This document shows, piece after piece, positions 33,407-44,439 of a stretch of 64,000 nt of DNA. The DNA lies in contig CM062816.1 of assembly GCA_031772625.1 (NCBI GenBank), forward strand, positions 629,230,992-629,294,991, given 5' to 3'. Within the stretch, counting starts at the first letter, position 1, and every line of letters starts with the position of its first letter. The notes beneath the pieces are model-generated. The model made no database searches. It was not told the DNA's origin and saw only the letters and a list, made by a program, of their open reading frames with translations. The position numbers and the translations under genes are program-made. This stretch comes from Pinus tabuliformis (lineage: Eukaryota > Streptophyta > Pinopsida > Pinales > Pinaceae).

Positions 33407-33925
33407 TTAAAACAAGAATTTTATGCTAGTAACGATGTTGTGGTACAATCTAAAGAACCTAAGCAAGAGATTAGTAAAGTTAATTACAAATAGAAAGACA
33501 TGCTTAAGGGATCTAAAAGTTTACATCAATAAGAGTTGCAGCATGATAAGTTGAGTTTTGTTTTAGCTATGAAAGGAAAGCAGGGTATGGTTACAACTAT
33601 GCCAATACTTTCAATGTTGTTAATGGGTTTATTACTGTTTAGTGGTGCTTGGATATTAGCAACAAATATGAATGTAGATGTGGGTGGAAAAGGACTTTAT
33701 ATATTATGGAGCTTGTGTATATTGCTAACGATTGCATGGATGAGTAAAGTGTACAGGTTCATAATAGGGTGGAAAGATATCAGCCAAGTGGGAAAATGCA
33801 ACCCATATTTATTTTATAGAAATGAAGCCTTTTGGAGGTCGAAAAGGTCTAAGCAGGGAGGAAATGATCCAAAATTAATCAAGGATCTGAAAAGGCCTAA
33901 AGATAAAAATTACTGGAATCAATAA
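33407..33925 (+). pseudogene. Two-helix membrane segment in frame after the protease
   Basis: This continues the protease frame past three stops (33404, about 33491 and 33530). 33536-33925 is open for 129 codons and holds two strongly hydrophobic helices, MPILSMLLMGLLLFSGAWIL at about residues 22-45 and YILWSLCILLTIAWM at about 56-72. A basic segment RSKRSKQGGNDPKLIKDLKR then runs into the 3' LTR. No RT motif is present. The position resembles that of envelope-like genes in some plant LTR elements, but no envelope family is recognised and the function is unknown. Confidence 0.6.
33851..33864 (+). other. Polypurine tract of the nested element
   Basis: AAGCAGGGAGGAAA immediately before the TGATCC of the 3' LTR. 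Confidence 0.8.
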
Positions 33926-35195
33926 GAAGTAGTACCATTGTGTGGAGTTCGCAGAAATGATCCTAACACAATTTGAACGGGAGAATTTGACTTCCAGATG
34001 AATGAGAAACTGCTTGTTGAAGTTTGTGTCGAATCAGTGCATGTCACATTTTTGCTACTCGACACATGGCATTTACAGTCAATAGGTCAAGGTCAACTCT
34101 AGTTTGGGTGCATGTCTTCATTACATGGTGAAGGTATAAGTATCATCACAAACATATGGTTTATGAACATATATATATTGTGGTGTAAAAACCATATATT
34201 AAAATATATGTTATAATATTAAATTCATACCTTAGCATAAAATTATTTAAGGCACATAACATATATTAAATATGGAATGGCGCAAATGTGATAGGTTATA
34301 AACCTTGGGAGCGAAATATTACAAACCATATTAACATTATTAAAGTTTCATAATGCATATATATGGTGGGTACATTAATATGGTTGAATGCATATATAAG
34401 GTGGGTACATTACATATGGGAACAATCAACGTGACTTGTTTTGAATCCATCGTGATTGCAATAGTTCGACTGCTCCACCATTCGACATGCTATATTTAAT
34501 ATATAGTTCAACAAGATGCCACAGGTCTGCAGCTCTATTAACCACCATAACATATGCGATTTGTTATTTAATGTTGTGTGTTGTGTATAGTTTCCATTGC
34601 ACCAAATGTAATATTGTTATATGGTTATAACAATGCGATGTGAAATTTAATTCATACTATGTTTGCCATTAGGGTTTTGTTACAAACACTATATATACAT
34701 GTAATTTTATGCCATGAAGGGGATAGGAGAGGCGAGCTTGGTTCCTTAAGAGGAATTCTAACCTTCTATGCAGCTGAAGAGTTGTAGAGAAACTTTGGAT
34801 ATTTGGAGGCAGAACTTTGTACGTTTATTCCGAGAGTTGTAAGAGGCCTTTTTCTGAGCCATCAGTTGCATCGAAATTCTGAGGTCGAGCAGAACACAGC
34901 TGGACCAGCCAAGGATCTTGTTGATGTAACTTTGATATATTTTTTTGGCTTTGAATTTCTGATATAAAGGCCTCCCCGTTGAAGACTGGGCCTAGAGATG
35001 TAGGGTTTGAAATAGTTGAACTCTGTTAGCAATCTCTTGCATCACTTTGCTTCTCATAGTTTGCTATTCTAATATGATCCAAAATTTCTTAACAATTCTT
35101 CATGCTTAGGTATTTAATGGTGTTTTTAAATGATGCATTAACACTTTCTAATAGTAAATAAATCACATTTCAATTAAAGATCTTTCTAGGGATCA
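33865..35195 (+). repeat. 3' LTR of the nested Ty3-like element
   Basis: 1331-bp partner of 30474-31803, ending CTAGGGATCA before the target duplicate GTGAG. Confidence 0.95.
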
Positions 35196-35375
35196 GTGAG
35201 TTAACTGAGCTAAGTGTGTGCATGTCAACATAATTTAAGCAAGTCGTTAGTTGGAAAAGGTTAAATACCCTTCATAGGGTTCATTGTAAAAATCAAGTTT
35301 TGTGTGATTAATAGAAGAGCCACAACTTGTGATTTTTGGGTGAATTTGTGTTTTGTCTCCTTTTCCTTTCTAACA
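35196..35375 (+). repeat. Third LTR of the outer element, 3' part
   Basis: Resumes exactly where 30473 stops (GTGAGTTAACTGAGCTAAGTG) and ends TTTCTAACA. Confidence 0.9.
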
Positions 35376-36005
35376 AATATGCATTTGATCTACGAAAAGG
35401 GTCATGGCTAGCTCCACGTGGTTCACTGATAGCCTTCCACTTCATTGTCATCGTGTGGATTGAAGATCGAATGATGGAAATCTTCCAAAGTCGATCCAAC
35501 AGGTAAAGATAGTTAGGGTTCGAAAGGTTTAAGGAATTCATTCTTTCATCCTGGCATTTTGCTCAACGACCTTGTTGCCCTTTCTCTGCTCCACAATGCA
35601 TTTGTGATTTTGTCTCGCCATGTCTCTTTCTACAATGTTTTTAGGAAAAAAGATTCTCCTTTGGTCTGTTGCTTGATCTATTTGGCTTATTTTTTTAGAT
35701 CTATTTAGCCCTATTGTTGCGAATCGCACTAGAGTTCAAATCATAACCTATTACAAAAATAAGGTAACAACTTATTTTTTTATAGTCTTCTTAATTCATC
35801 TTATCAGCTCCTTGGGCATTAATAACTTTGTGATTTCTTCTTGCAGGTGGCTTTCTTATATGTTTGGTGTGGAATATATCACTCAATCCTTCTTCTTATA
35901 TCCTTAAAATAAATAAATAAATTCTTCTTCTATCATATACAATTACAACCAATGATAAAAGAATGACCAAAGGATTATAATCAAATTTATAATTGAGAGG
36001 TCGAA
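35376..36005. other. Intergenic spacer between LTR elements, no gene seen
   Basis: Mixed composition; no domain, no paired repeat. Short minus-strand open frames at 35308-35729 have no recognisable content. Confidence 0.6.
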
Positions 36006-36414
36006 TGTTAGCCTCACTCTCATGTGATGAAAACAATTTTAAGTCCAAAACAATTAAAATAATTAAATTCAAGAAATTTGGGTTTAATCCTACCTTTCTA
36101 GATTTAGTTTGTTCCTCATGGTTAGGAGTTAGTTTAGGCTTAGTTGGTTGAGAGTTTCTCTCCAACTAATTAAGATCCTAGATTAGTGTTTGGTTGAGAG
36201 ATTTTCTCAACCATAGTGTCCAAGATAGACATACTATCTTGAGACAAACGTTTCCATGTATTTATTTGTACTATTATCATTATTTGTAAATTACATTGAC
36301 AGTGTGAGGAATATAATACAGTGAGGCTCTTAGGCCTTTTCTGCCATGTCTATTTTGTGTATATTTATGTTGTTTATTTTATTAATGTTTTATTAGTTGA
36401 GTGAATTTCCTACA
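36006..36414 (+). repeat. 5' LTR of the 36-41 kb element
   Basis: 409 bp matching 40940-41346 with scattered substitutions and small indels. Inside is TTGGTTGAGAGA...TCTCAACCA, and near the end TGTATATTTATGTTG. Confidence 0.93.
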
Positions 36415-36433
36415 TGTGTTATCGAAGCTAATG
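36415..36433 (+). other. Primer-binding site of the 36-41 kb element
   Basis: TGTGTTATCGAAGCTAATG right after the LTR, a degenerate form of the tRNA-Met site TGGTATCAGAGC(TAATGG). Confidence 0.6.
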
Positions 36434-38837
36434 GAGAAGTTAGATTTAGAGCTGGAACATTGTGGAACTATTGCGTAAGGATTACGTGTGGATGATGAGT
36501 TTGTGTTTCTTTTGGAAGAGAATTTGGATTGTGTGAAGTCATTGAATAGAGAATATAAATCGTCATTGCATAGGGGAGCAATCATTGTAACAACTGTAAG
36601 GACATAAAAGAGTGCGCAAAGACTTTTTTGGCACTGGAGAAAACCTGCTAGCTGGATAAGACAAAGGCAACATAAAGTTAGTTTTTGGGGAAAATATGCT
36701 ACACAAGTCTGAAGGAAATCTCTTCAGGATCGTGCAAGGGAAAATTGGCTACACAAGTCCGAAGGAAATCTTTTCATCATCCTAAAGCCGAAAGTTTTCC
36801 TTCTGTGCACTTTTCCTCATAAAATTTTCGAAGAAATCAAGGCCATTAATCTGTTGAGACTGGTTGAGTACTACGTCTTGGGGAGGTCGAGGTATTTGAG
36901 ACAGAGTTCAAGTGGAATTAATACAAGAAAGAGTCAAGTTATATGTGGACGTAACCTGCGGATAGCACTGCATGCGCATGTTTTTTTTTCTTCCATTAGC
37001 AGTTGAATCATTGAAAGGGAGGTCGCAACCTAGGTAGATTGAAGACCGAGCTGAATCTTTTGTGTATGTACAATTGATTTTGAAGACCGATCTTGGAAAG
37101 CTAATTAGGATATCGATCAGCAGACCAAGATAGCATCATTTTTTCCAGGAGATTGAGGGTACCAGTATTATCTTTCCACATATTTCTCTCAGTGCATTCT
37201 TCAACAAGGGGAATGAGTCATTTGACATTAGAAGTAATCTTTGGAGGCTGTGTTATTACACTAAAAGGAAGTCCTGAATTCCTTGGGCCATTCAACTTGT
37301 TCACGGGCAACATTCAACCTTTTTTTAGTAGAACTACACTTGGTCTTTAGCGAGGCCATTTTTGTATCAAACTTTTCTGTCCTTTTTAAAGCTCAAAGTG
37401 TTATATTGCAAAGCTGACAACTAAGAGGTGGTGGTTGATAACAAGTTCTTGAGGGAAAATTACCCATTGTTGCTAATACAATTTTATGAGCAACATCTTT
37501 TGTACATCAATGCGTAGTAGATATATACAATATACAAAGCAACCTGATCACAACTGGAAAGTATAATTGTTTTGTGAGTATATTTTAGGAATTCTAGGTT
37601 CCTGCCTTCTTGTCCTATAGTTAGTGTTATTTAAAGAAAATTTCTCAAAATTGCTCTTAGTTCCTTCTCTAAAGAACTATGGGAGACATTAATATTCTAT
37701 TCTAGAAAATCTGTGGTCACATTTTTACCATAAGCTGAAGGTCACCAAATCATGATTTCAAACAATAAATAAATAAGTTCTATCATGTATTTATTTTGAA
37801 CTTTCATGGCATTTGATGCATATAATGGAGTTATGGATGTAGCGTGTAATTGATCTCTCCAACAAGTTTTTGAGGGAACAATTTCAGAATCATGAGAAAA
37901 GAGGTTGGAGATTCTCTAATTCTGCTTTTGCAAAAGTTTTTTAAAGATTTAGAGATGCTGGAATGGAGGCAAAACCACCGTCCACCTATGACTTCGAAGC
38001 GAGGAAGCAACTTTAAAGGATCTACGTGGATTCCAGAGCCTGTGTGGAGTGGCCAACAACGTGAAGCCTGAGGAAGCCACTTGAAGAAACCAGCCTTAAG
38101 AAGATGCATTGGGGAGAGCATTGATTATGCTTAAGAGAAAAACTTTTAGAGTGTTGATAGCATCAACCTGCCGGTTCCTTGGAGTAATGCAATCGCAACC
38201 ACCCAAGATAACAACTTTATGTGGAGTAAATGCAGTTGAAAAGTTTTTGCATTGGTAGAATTGTGTTGAGGTTGTTGAAAAGTCTCTCCAATGAATTATA
38301 TTTTATGGTGTGTAAGAATATGATGGTGTGCACTTTATAGTTTTTACATGCATATTTGAAATGTCAAGTCACTTTTTTATAAAGTGATTTTAGAAAACCC
38401 ATAAATTATTTTTTAATGGAAAGTATGTAAAAGATTGATCATAAAGGATTTTTAAAGAGTGATCATAATTTTCTTAGGGAGGGATAAGAGTGGTATGTAA
38501 TAGTGAGGGAATATTTTGTCTTTGGAGTGATAAGTGATTTTTTTTGGAGAAAGTTATTGTTGCACTCCAAAGTAAGTGAACATCTAGATTTTGAAGACAA
38601 TTTGCTTCAAAGAAGAAAGGTTGATGTACTCAAATAATTAACAAATACATATTTTTTGTGGTGTTGAAGTGTCCTAGATCCGCCCAAAATTGAATAAGGG
38701 GATCTTAGGAACACCTTGTGTAGTGCATGATTCTTGATGTTTCTTACTTTTGTGTCTAGTTTTGACACTAAAATTATTTCATCTAACACACAAGGAGTCT
38801 AAAGCAAGTGAATAAACACGCACATTAATCTAAGCAC
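36434..38837 (+). other. Long leader of the non-autonomous element
   Basis: About 2.4 kb with no domain recognised. It has a partial duplication (GCTACACAAGTCTGAAGGAAAT at about 36699 and GCTACACAAGTCCGAAGGAAAT at 36750). Open frames at 37153-37350 and 37831-38121 (minus) show no family signature. Confidence 0.5.
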
Positions 38838-39399
38838 TTGAAATTAAGAAGCTGCAATGAGCATATCAAGCACAAACAATCACATGCAACTACAACACAT
38901 AATCAAAGTTGGCAACATCAACATTCTACATCAACAAGAAAATTCACTCAAGGAATCAATGCAACTACAAACTCATGCATTTCAAAAGACTACATCAACC
39001 TTCAACAACAATTGGTCATTGTGTATTTTGAAAAATCATAATTTGTAAGTTAACTTGTAAAAAATTTCAAATCAAATTGAGTTGAATTATAATGATGCAT
39101 TCTCGGCCAAAACCGACACCCAAATTGTGAATTTATAGGAGGTAAGGTGGGTGAATTCTTCTCATCTGAGTCAATTAAGTGAGTCAATATCATTTGAACT
39201 TGTCATTGTAAACATTGGGTGCATTTTTGGTGGTATCCGACACCCTCATCGTAGTACAAAATTCAAGTAAGCATGAGTTCAACCATTCCATTGATAAACT
39301 AAATCAGGCACACAAGTTCAAGAATTCAAGCAAGCGAGATCTTCAAATCCCGCAAGTGTTACAAGCAAGCATCAAGAAAAATAAAAAAAGCAAGTGAGC

Positions 39400-40372
39400 C
39401 ACTACAAGCGAGCATGTCAAAAGTCACAATGTGTAAAGGAGGGAAACGTCTTCAAAGTGTAGAACTGGAGATTAAATATTTGCAAGTTACAGAACAAAGT
39501 TGAAATACTGGAATGGATGTTGAAGCATAATCAAACCTTAATTAATCAAATGACCAGTACATTAGAAGCAGCAAAATATTTTCAAATTGCACTCGAAGTA
39601 AAAGAAAAACTCATTCATGCACTTCAAAGTAAGTTAAGTAAAAAGAAAGATTTACTAGATGCGTAATGTGTAGAGAAGAAAGATGCAAGTTGTGACCCAG
39701 AAGACGTCATCACAACAACACATGAAATTTGTGATACAAGTGTTCTTATTCAGCATAATAATGAAGGTTGCAACGTGGATGATCTAATCAATCAAGTTGA
39801 TATAAGTTGTGACACAAATGAACTAGTAAAACATAATGTACTACTTAATGATGAAAAAACTAGTACCAAAGACCAAATTGATCAGTTTGATGTAGCATGT
39901 CAAATAGATGCACTATTAATGCTTGATGCTCAGTGTGACACAAAAGGTTTAATAAATCAAGTAAAGAATGTTAGTAGCAACAACAAGTATGAAGAACAAC
40001 TGCAGGATAGTCTTTCCAAGAAAGTGATCAGACCTTGGGAAAAAATCTCCTTCAACAAAGATCGACATGGCCTAGGATACAACAAAGAAAACACTTTGTT
40101 TGTTCTAGATTTCTCAAAGGCAGTTCAACTTGTAAGTGCTGGTTTTCTAGACAGTGATAAGACTATTGTTAAATGTAACCATTGTAAATGAAATGGCTAT
40201 ATAGAGAGTACATGCTTTGAGCTCCATCTTTGTCACCATTGTGGCAAGAAAAATCATTCAACTGAAAGATGTTGCAAGCAAAATCAACCACCCAGAGTGA
40301 AGATGAATTATGCATGGATTGATCTACAATCAAACAGTTGTCTATGCGTTACCGAACGATTCAATGTCACAT
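39400..40372 (+). pseudogene. Gag-like protein relic with coiled-coil repeats and zinc knuckles
   Basis: A Lys/Glu/Gln-rich helical region (about 39430-39665) is followed, after a stop, by a long open frame to 40191 with repeated IDxxxCDTxxLI-like units (DDLINQVDISCDTNELV, LDAQCDTKGLINQVKN). Next come KDRHGLGYNKENTLFV and CNHCK, then TGA. The same frame continues to ESTCFELHLCHHCGKKNHST and ERCC, containing a CCHC knuckle (C-x2-C-x4-H-x4-C). The pattern suits a Gag nucleocapsid. It ends near 40372. Two stops break it. Confidence 0.65.
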
Positions 40373-40549
40373 GAAGACCAATTCTATAGTAAAGTGAAGA
40401 TGGTGAAACTCTCCTACACCTGAAGGGGGGAGTTGAAAATTCAAAAATAATGTGCAAATACTTGTCTCTCCTTTCAGCTGACAAAGGGGGGAAATGATAA
40501 TATAATTGAAGGTGGTTGTCAGACTGAAAGTATCGACAACATTAGAAAA

Positions 40550-40691
40550 ATAAGCCAGTGGAAAGTCTTTATCTAATCAGCTAGTGGGCATCATCAACAA
40601 ATTAGCCAGTGGGCATCGTCAAACCAACCAATGGGTAGTTTCAACATCAACAAATTCGCTAGTGGGCATCAACAACATTTTGTCAGTGGAC
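40550..40691 (+). repeat. Short degenerate tandem array in the non-autonomous element
   Basis: About five irregular copies of a ~30-bp motif around (T)AGCCAGTGGGCATCRTCAACAA, just upstream of the 3' LTR. Confidence 0.75.
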
Positions 40692-40929
40692 AAAGGACGC
40701 TGATTGCAAGTAAAGGAAAGATGGATCCCTTTCTAGCTTGGCACATGATGGAGTTATCAAGCAAAAATTCAGACGTGAGTCAAACTTGTAGCTGACTCAT
40801 GTTCCCTTCTGATTGGAGTTTTTTCAAAATCCAACTTTTGTGGTTTTTCATGCAGTGTTTTTGAGGATCAACAATTTAAGCATGAGAACTTGGAAGATGG
40901 TTCGTAGTTCTTATTTTGGACTTATCTTT

Positions 40930-40939
40930 GAGGGGGGAA
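40930..40939 (+). other. Polypurine tract of the 36-41 kb element
   Basis: GAGGGGGGAA abutting the TGTTAGCC start of the 3' LTR. Confidence 0.85.
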
Positions 40940-41346
40940 TGTTAGCCTCATTCTCATGTGATGAAAACAATTATAAGTCCAAAACAATTAAATTAATTAA
41001 AATCAAGAAAGCTAGATTTAATCCTACCTTTCTATATTGAATTTTTTTCCTCATGGTTAAGGATCAGTTTAAGCTTAGTTGATTGAGAGATTCTCTCTAA
41101 CTAATTAGGATCTTAGATTAGTGTTTGGTTGAGAGATTTGCTCAACCATAGTGTCCAAAATAGACATACTATCTTGAGACAAACTTCTTGATTTATTTAT
41201 TTGTACTATTATCATTATTTGTAAATTACATTGAGAGTGTGAAGATATAATACAGTGACGCTCAGGAATTTTCCACCATGTCTGACTTGTGTATATTTAT
41301 GTTGTTTATTTTCTTACTGTTTTATTAGTTAAATAAATTTCCTGCA
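40940..41346 (+). repeat. 3' LTR of the 36-41 kb element
   Basis: 407-bp partner of 36006-36414. Confidence 0.93.
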
Positions 41347-41919
41347 CCAAACAACAAACACCATAGTTAAAAATGGAATCAATTGAAGAGGAACCATTCA
41401 TTTCCGTAGAGACACCATTAGTTTCTGGGGAGACTCATTTCATGGAATGAGAAATGAAAAATCCGTGTATTAAACGACGTTTGTTGTGCCGTTCCGTTTT
41501 CTATCCCCCCCCTTTTTTTTGTGGGAAATAGAGGTTCTTGTTCCATTTTTGGTAACGGGGCGTGAATGTGAAACTAGATTTCTACTTTAATTGTTTCATG
41601 TACTCTCCTTGTTAAATTATTTAACTAAGTAAAAGTTTTTCTCGAACCCGTGACATCTAGCTCGTTGTCCATTGGATGGTAAATTTTTCATAGCTTCTTG
41701 TCCTTTGCATAACTCATCTGGCACGTTTTCCTCATTGTAGTAACTTTATAGATATATATATAAAATTGTAACTTCCGATCTTTATATACCCGTCATTTTG
41801 ACATTTTTATAAGTAATTATCGAGTGAATAATAACATATTATTTTACAACTACATTTATTTTAGGGCTAAAAAAATGAAAAACGAGTAAACAGATGTCAA
41901 TTTTAAAGCCTTCCGGACA
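41347..41919. other. Intergenic spacer, no gene seen
   Basis: Includes a C/T-run (CCCCCCCTTTTTTTT near 41507) and AT-rich sequence. The AP2-family homology begins abruptly near 41920. Confidence 0.6.
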
Positions 41920-43044
41920 TGAAAGAAGCTGGCTTTGGGAGTGCATCTGACAGCTGAAATGGTTGTGGTTGCATGTGACACAGGGTTCTTCTTGAAAGAA
42001 AATTGTGATGGCTTGAACTTTCCACAATATGCTTCTTGGCTACCACACCCTCTTTCACACTCTCAGGGATCTACAACACAGACTGCTGCCCAAGAATTAA
42101 CCCTTCAAATCATTCAAGGGTAGATGGAACAACAATCGAAAGTACAACTAGGAAATTACCGTTTTGCTAATTCAACAAATGTACAACTATTAGAAAAGCA
42201 ACCAAGAAAGGTGGCTTCCAGGGCTACAGGTCCATGACCACTAAGGCACGGAAACAACCAAAAAAAAATTCTTGGTGACAAGAGTCTCCCTCATACTAAA
42301 CATATCACGTGTTATAGATGTTAAGTACTATATGTTTTGTTTTTTCGATTTTAAAGTATTTATGCTTGTTTTTTAGATTGTTCTTAATGTTTATACTATG
42401 TTGAGATGGGCTGGCATATTAACACTGTTGCATAGTCTACTTTTAAATGATTTAAATTCACAGTTTAAAAATTAAAAAGAAATTTTAAAAATAAATTATA
42501 TATATATATATATATATGAGGTGTGTACTTTAACAAAGATAGAGGTAAGTTGGTTCATCATGTCATTGTCCGCCTAAAGTGGATGCCTATGGGAACGTAT
42601 CCAACAGCTGAAATGGCTATCATTGCATGTGACACGAGGTTCTTCTACTTGAAAGGAAAATCTAATGGCTTCAACTTTCCGCAATTTGCTTCTCTGCTAC
42701 AACGCCCTCGTTCAGACTCTCCGATGGATATTAGATATGCAACACAGATGGCAGTCCAGGACTTAAGCATTCAAGGGTGGATGAAATAGGAATTAGAAGC
42801 ATCCGCTGTAATATCGACGCCCACCTCAACTCCAATGGTGGCACTAATTACAGATATGCGAAATTCTCTTTCTGCTAATTCCACAAATGTACAACTACTT
42901 ATAAAGCAACGAATAAAGGTGGCCGCTAGGGCTGCAGGTATCATGGCCAGAAAGCAACGAATAAAGGTGGATGCTAGGGCTACAGGTCTCCTTATCAGTA
43001 GGGAACGACAACAGCCAGAAAAAATTGTTGACCACATGAAATAA
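41920..43044 (+). pseudogene. AP2/ERF double-domain pseudogene, paralogue of the 7.5 kb gene
   Basis: Starts abruptly inside AP2 domain 1 (LALGVHLTAEMVVVACDTGF) with no leader, start codon or N-terminal half. Stops follow (for example 42121) and frames shift. The intron is recognisable, but a small deletion removed the donor (GACAAGTAAAAGTC became GACAAGAGTC), and a TA microsatellite replaced the acceptor and the RSGGI lead-in. Domain 2 (42523-42789) reads GVYFNKDRGKLVHHVIV, ending at a stop where the intact gene has Arg. The C-terminal tail (42790-43044) is present and carries an internal duplication (KQRIKVAARA / KQRIKVDARA). Not functional. Confidence 0.88.
42499..42518. repeat. (TA)n microsatellite replacing a splice acceptor
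   Basis: About ten TA units at the point where the intact paralogue has the 3' end of its intron. Confidence 0.85.
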
Positions 43045-43430
43045 ATAAGGACCCTTTATGAAGTGCATGGCAACCTATACCTTTATAGTTGTCATGAGAA
43101 ATAAACCATCCATATACTTTCAGAAAAATAGCTATCGATTCCAACTTATTACATTTTCATATCCTTATATCTAGCGAACATCATGAAGCGTGAAGAAAGA
43201 CAGTCTTATGAAAGGACTTATTGCATCACCATTGTATAGTTTATTAATGGTTTCATTAAGAGTTTTATCCTCCTTTGTCATAACATATCCCTTTTTCATA
43301 AAAGAATTGATCATTAGAATTCTCATGAAACAAATTATAATAATAACCCCCCTCAAACAGAAAAATGGAAAAAATGGAATAGGTAAGATACGGATGGAGA
43401 GGGCACCCTCCCTACCATTTTAATATAATT
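43045..43430 (+). repeat. 3' flank shared with the AP2 gene at 8.85-9.4 kb
   Basis: AAGTGCATGGCAA, ATACTTTCAGAAAAA, GACAGTCTTATGAAAGGACTTATTG and CTCATGAAACAAATTATAA occur in the same order as in 8860-9400, but once each. The duplication therefore carried at least the gene body from domain 1 on plus ~0.4 kb downstream. Confidence 0.85.
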
Positions 43431-44237
43431 TAAACCCCACTTATCATTTTAATTTTAATTTTATCGTTTTAGTTTTTTTTTAAATTCTTTGTTTTTATGA
43501 AAAAACTAATTGCCATACATAATGGTTTTAGTCTATGTAAGATCCCAAAGGTTAGAAATTTTAGCGGATCTAGCACACTTTAGTGTCATGATTAAAGTGA
43601 ACCTTGAACAAGAGCAAGAACACATATGGGATCTAAAAATGCAACCCTTTATTTATATTATTAGCTAAAGAAAATAACACATGCTCATGCAATAGGATTG
43701 GAACCCCTACAAATGAGATGCATGGTTGCTCAACACAAGAAAAACAAGACAATGAATCCCACTTGTAAACCTTGAATGGATCCACCATAGAAATGTCACC
43801 ACAGGGTTTTTGTGCCGTGATCAATTTAGAACTCATCACGCCAAGTTCTGAGAAAAACACCATAAGATAGAAAAGCTGCGAATGATCAAAATCCCTAGCT
43901 CCTATCCCACTCAATAGGCTTGAGGGACTCTCTAGAACCATTATTTTATGATTTTCCCTTGAAAGATGAAGGAAAATACTATGGGCTGGTCCCATGGGAA
44001 AATACCATGGTAAGTACCATGGTTAAGTTCCGTCCATTTTGACCACATCGGGAAAAGGCATATTAAAAATTCCTACACCCAAAGATTGCTTGCCCTCAAG
44101 CAATCCAATACTATCCACAATAAAAGCATTTGTATGATGATACGTGGATCCCATACAAACTAATGTGTCATTCCATGCCTTCATGAAAAGTGATCTTGAA
44201 TGGATCCTTTGATACCTAGATCCAAAACAATCCTATA
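43431..44237. other. Intergenic or mobile-element flank, no gene assigned
   Basis: Moderate GC, no domain. It may be the far part of the same unit as the 44.4-46.4 kb relic, since minus-strand reading remains partly protein-like. Confidence 0.4.
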
Positions 44238-44432
44238 GCCAATTTTTCCCCTAATAGATTCACCTAGATCCCATCACCACCGAAGTCTTGGGACCTATGG
44301 TTTATGATACCATTTCAACCCTCCATCACTGCTCATGCCTAAAGGCCAATTTTCCCCCTAATAGATTCACCTAGATCCCATTTCCACCGAAGTCCTAGTA
44401 CCTGTGGTTTATGATACCATTTCAACCCTCCA
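44238..44432. repeat. 107-bp tandem duplication
   Basis: GCCAATTTTTCCCCTAATAG...TTTCAACCCTCC at 44238 and 44345, with a few differences. Confidence 0.9.
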
Positions 44433-44439
44433 AGCTCCA

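Larger units (their letters stand above)
30474..35195 (+). mobile_element. Nested Ty3-like LTR element encoding Gag, protease and a membrane segment, no polymerase
   Basis: LTRs of 1330 and 1331 bp run TGATCC...GGGATCA. Target duplicates are GTGAA (30469-30473) and GTGAG (35196-35200), one transition apart, and removing the element restores the host LTR reading AGAGTGTGAGTTAA. A tRNA-Met-like primer site follows the left LTR and a purine tract precedes the right LTR. The ~2.06 kb interior has Gag, zinc knuckle, aspartic protease and a two-helix membrane frame, but no RT, RNase H or integrase, so it is non-autonomous. The LTRs are visibly diverged, so it is old. Confidence 0.93.
26531..35375 (+). 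mobile_element. Old copia-like LTR element with triplicated LTR and a nested insertion
   Basis: LTR-related sequence (TGTTAGAAATTGTAATTAC at its start, TTTCTAACA at its end) is present at 26531-~26970, 29723-29973 and 30315-30473 plus 35196-35375. Each of the latter two starts follows a purine tract (AATTAAGGGGGAG), giving plus orientation. The internal part holds a copia-type Gag remnant but no recognisable polymerase. The 30474-35195 Ty3-like element is inserted in the third LTR. No clear target duplication remains (GGTTG before, AATAT after), so the outer boundaries are approximate. Confidence 0.75.
36006..41346 (+). mobile_element. Non-autonomous LTR retrotransposon with Gag-like zinc-knuckle frame only
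   Basis: LTRs of 409 and 407 bp (TGTTAGCCTCA...TTCCTACA / TTCCTGCA) enclose about 4.5 kb. A Met-type primer site follows the left LTR and a GAGGGGGGAA purine tract precedes the right one, so the element reads on the plus strand. The interior has a long non-coding leader, a decayed Gag-like frame with two zinc knuckles, and a short tandem array, but no protease, RT or integrase. This fits a large non-autonomous (LARD-like) derivative. Flanking 5-mers TCGAA and CCAAA differ by two transitions and may be a decayed target duplication. Confidence 0.88.

Noticed and set aside
31915-33925. Endogenous plant virus origin for the 30-35 kb element
   Set aside because: LTRs, tRNA-Met primer site, purine tract and target duplication identify an LTR retrotransposon; no movement or coat protein motif is seen.
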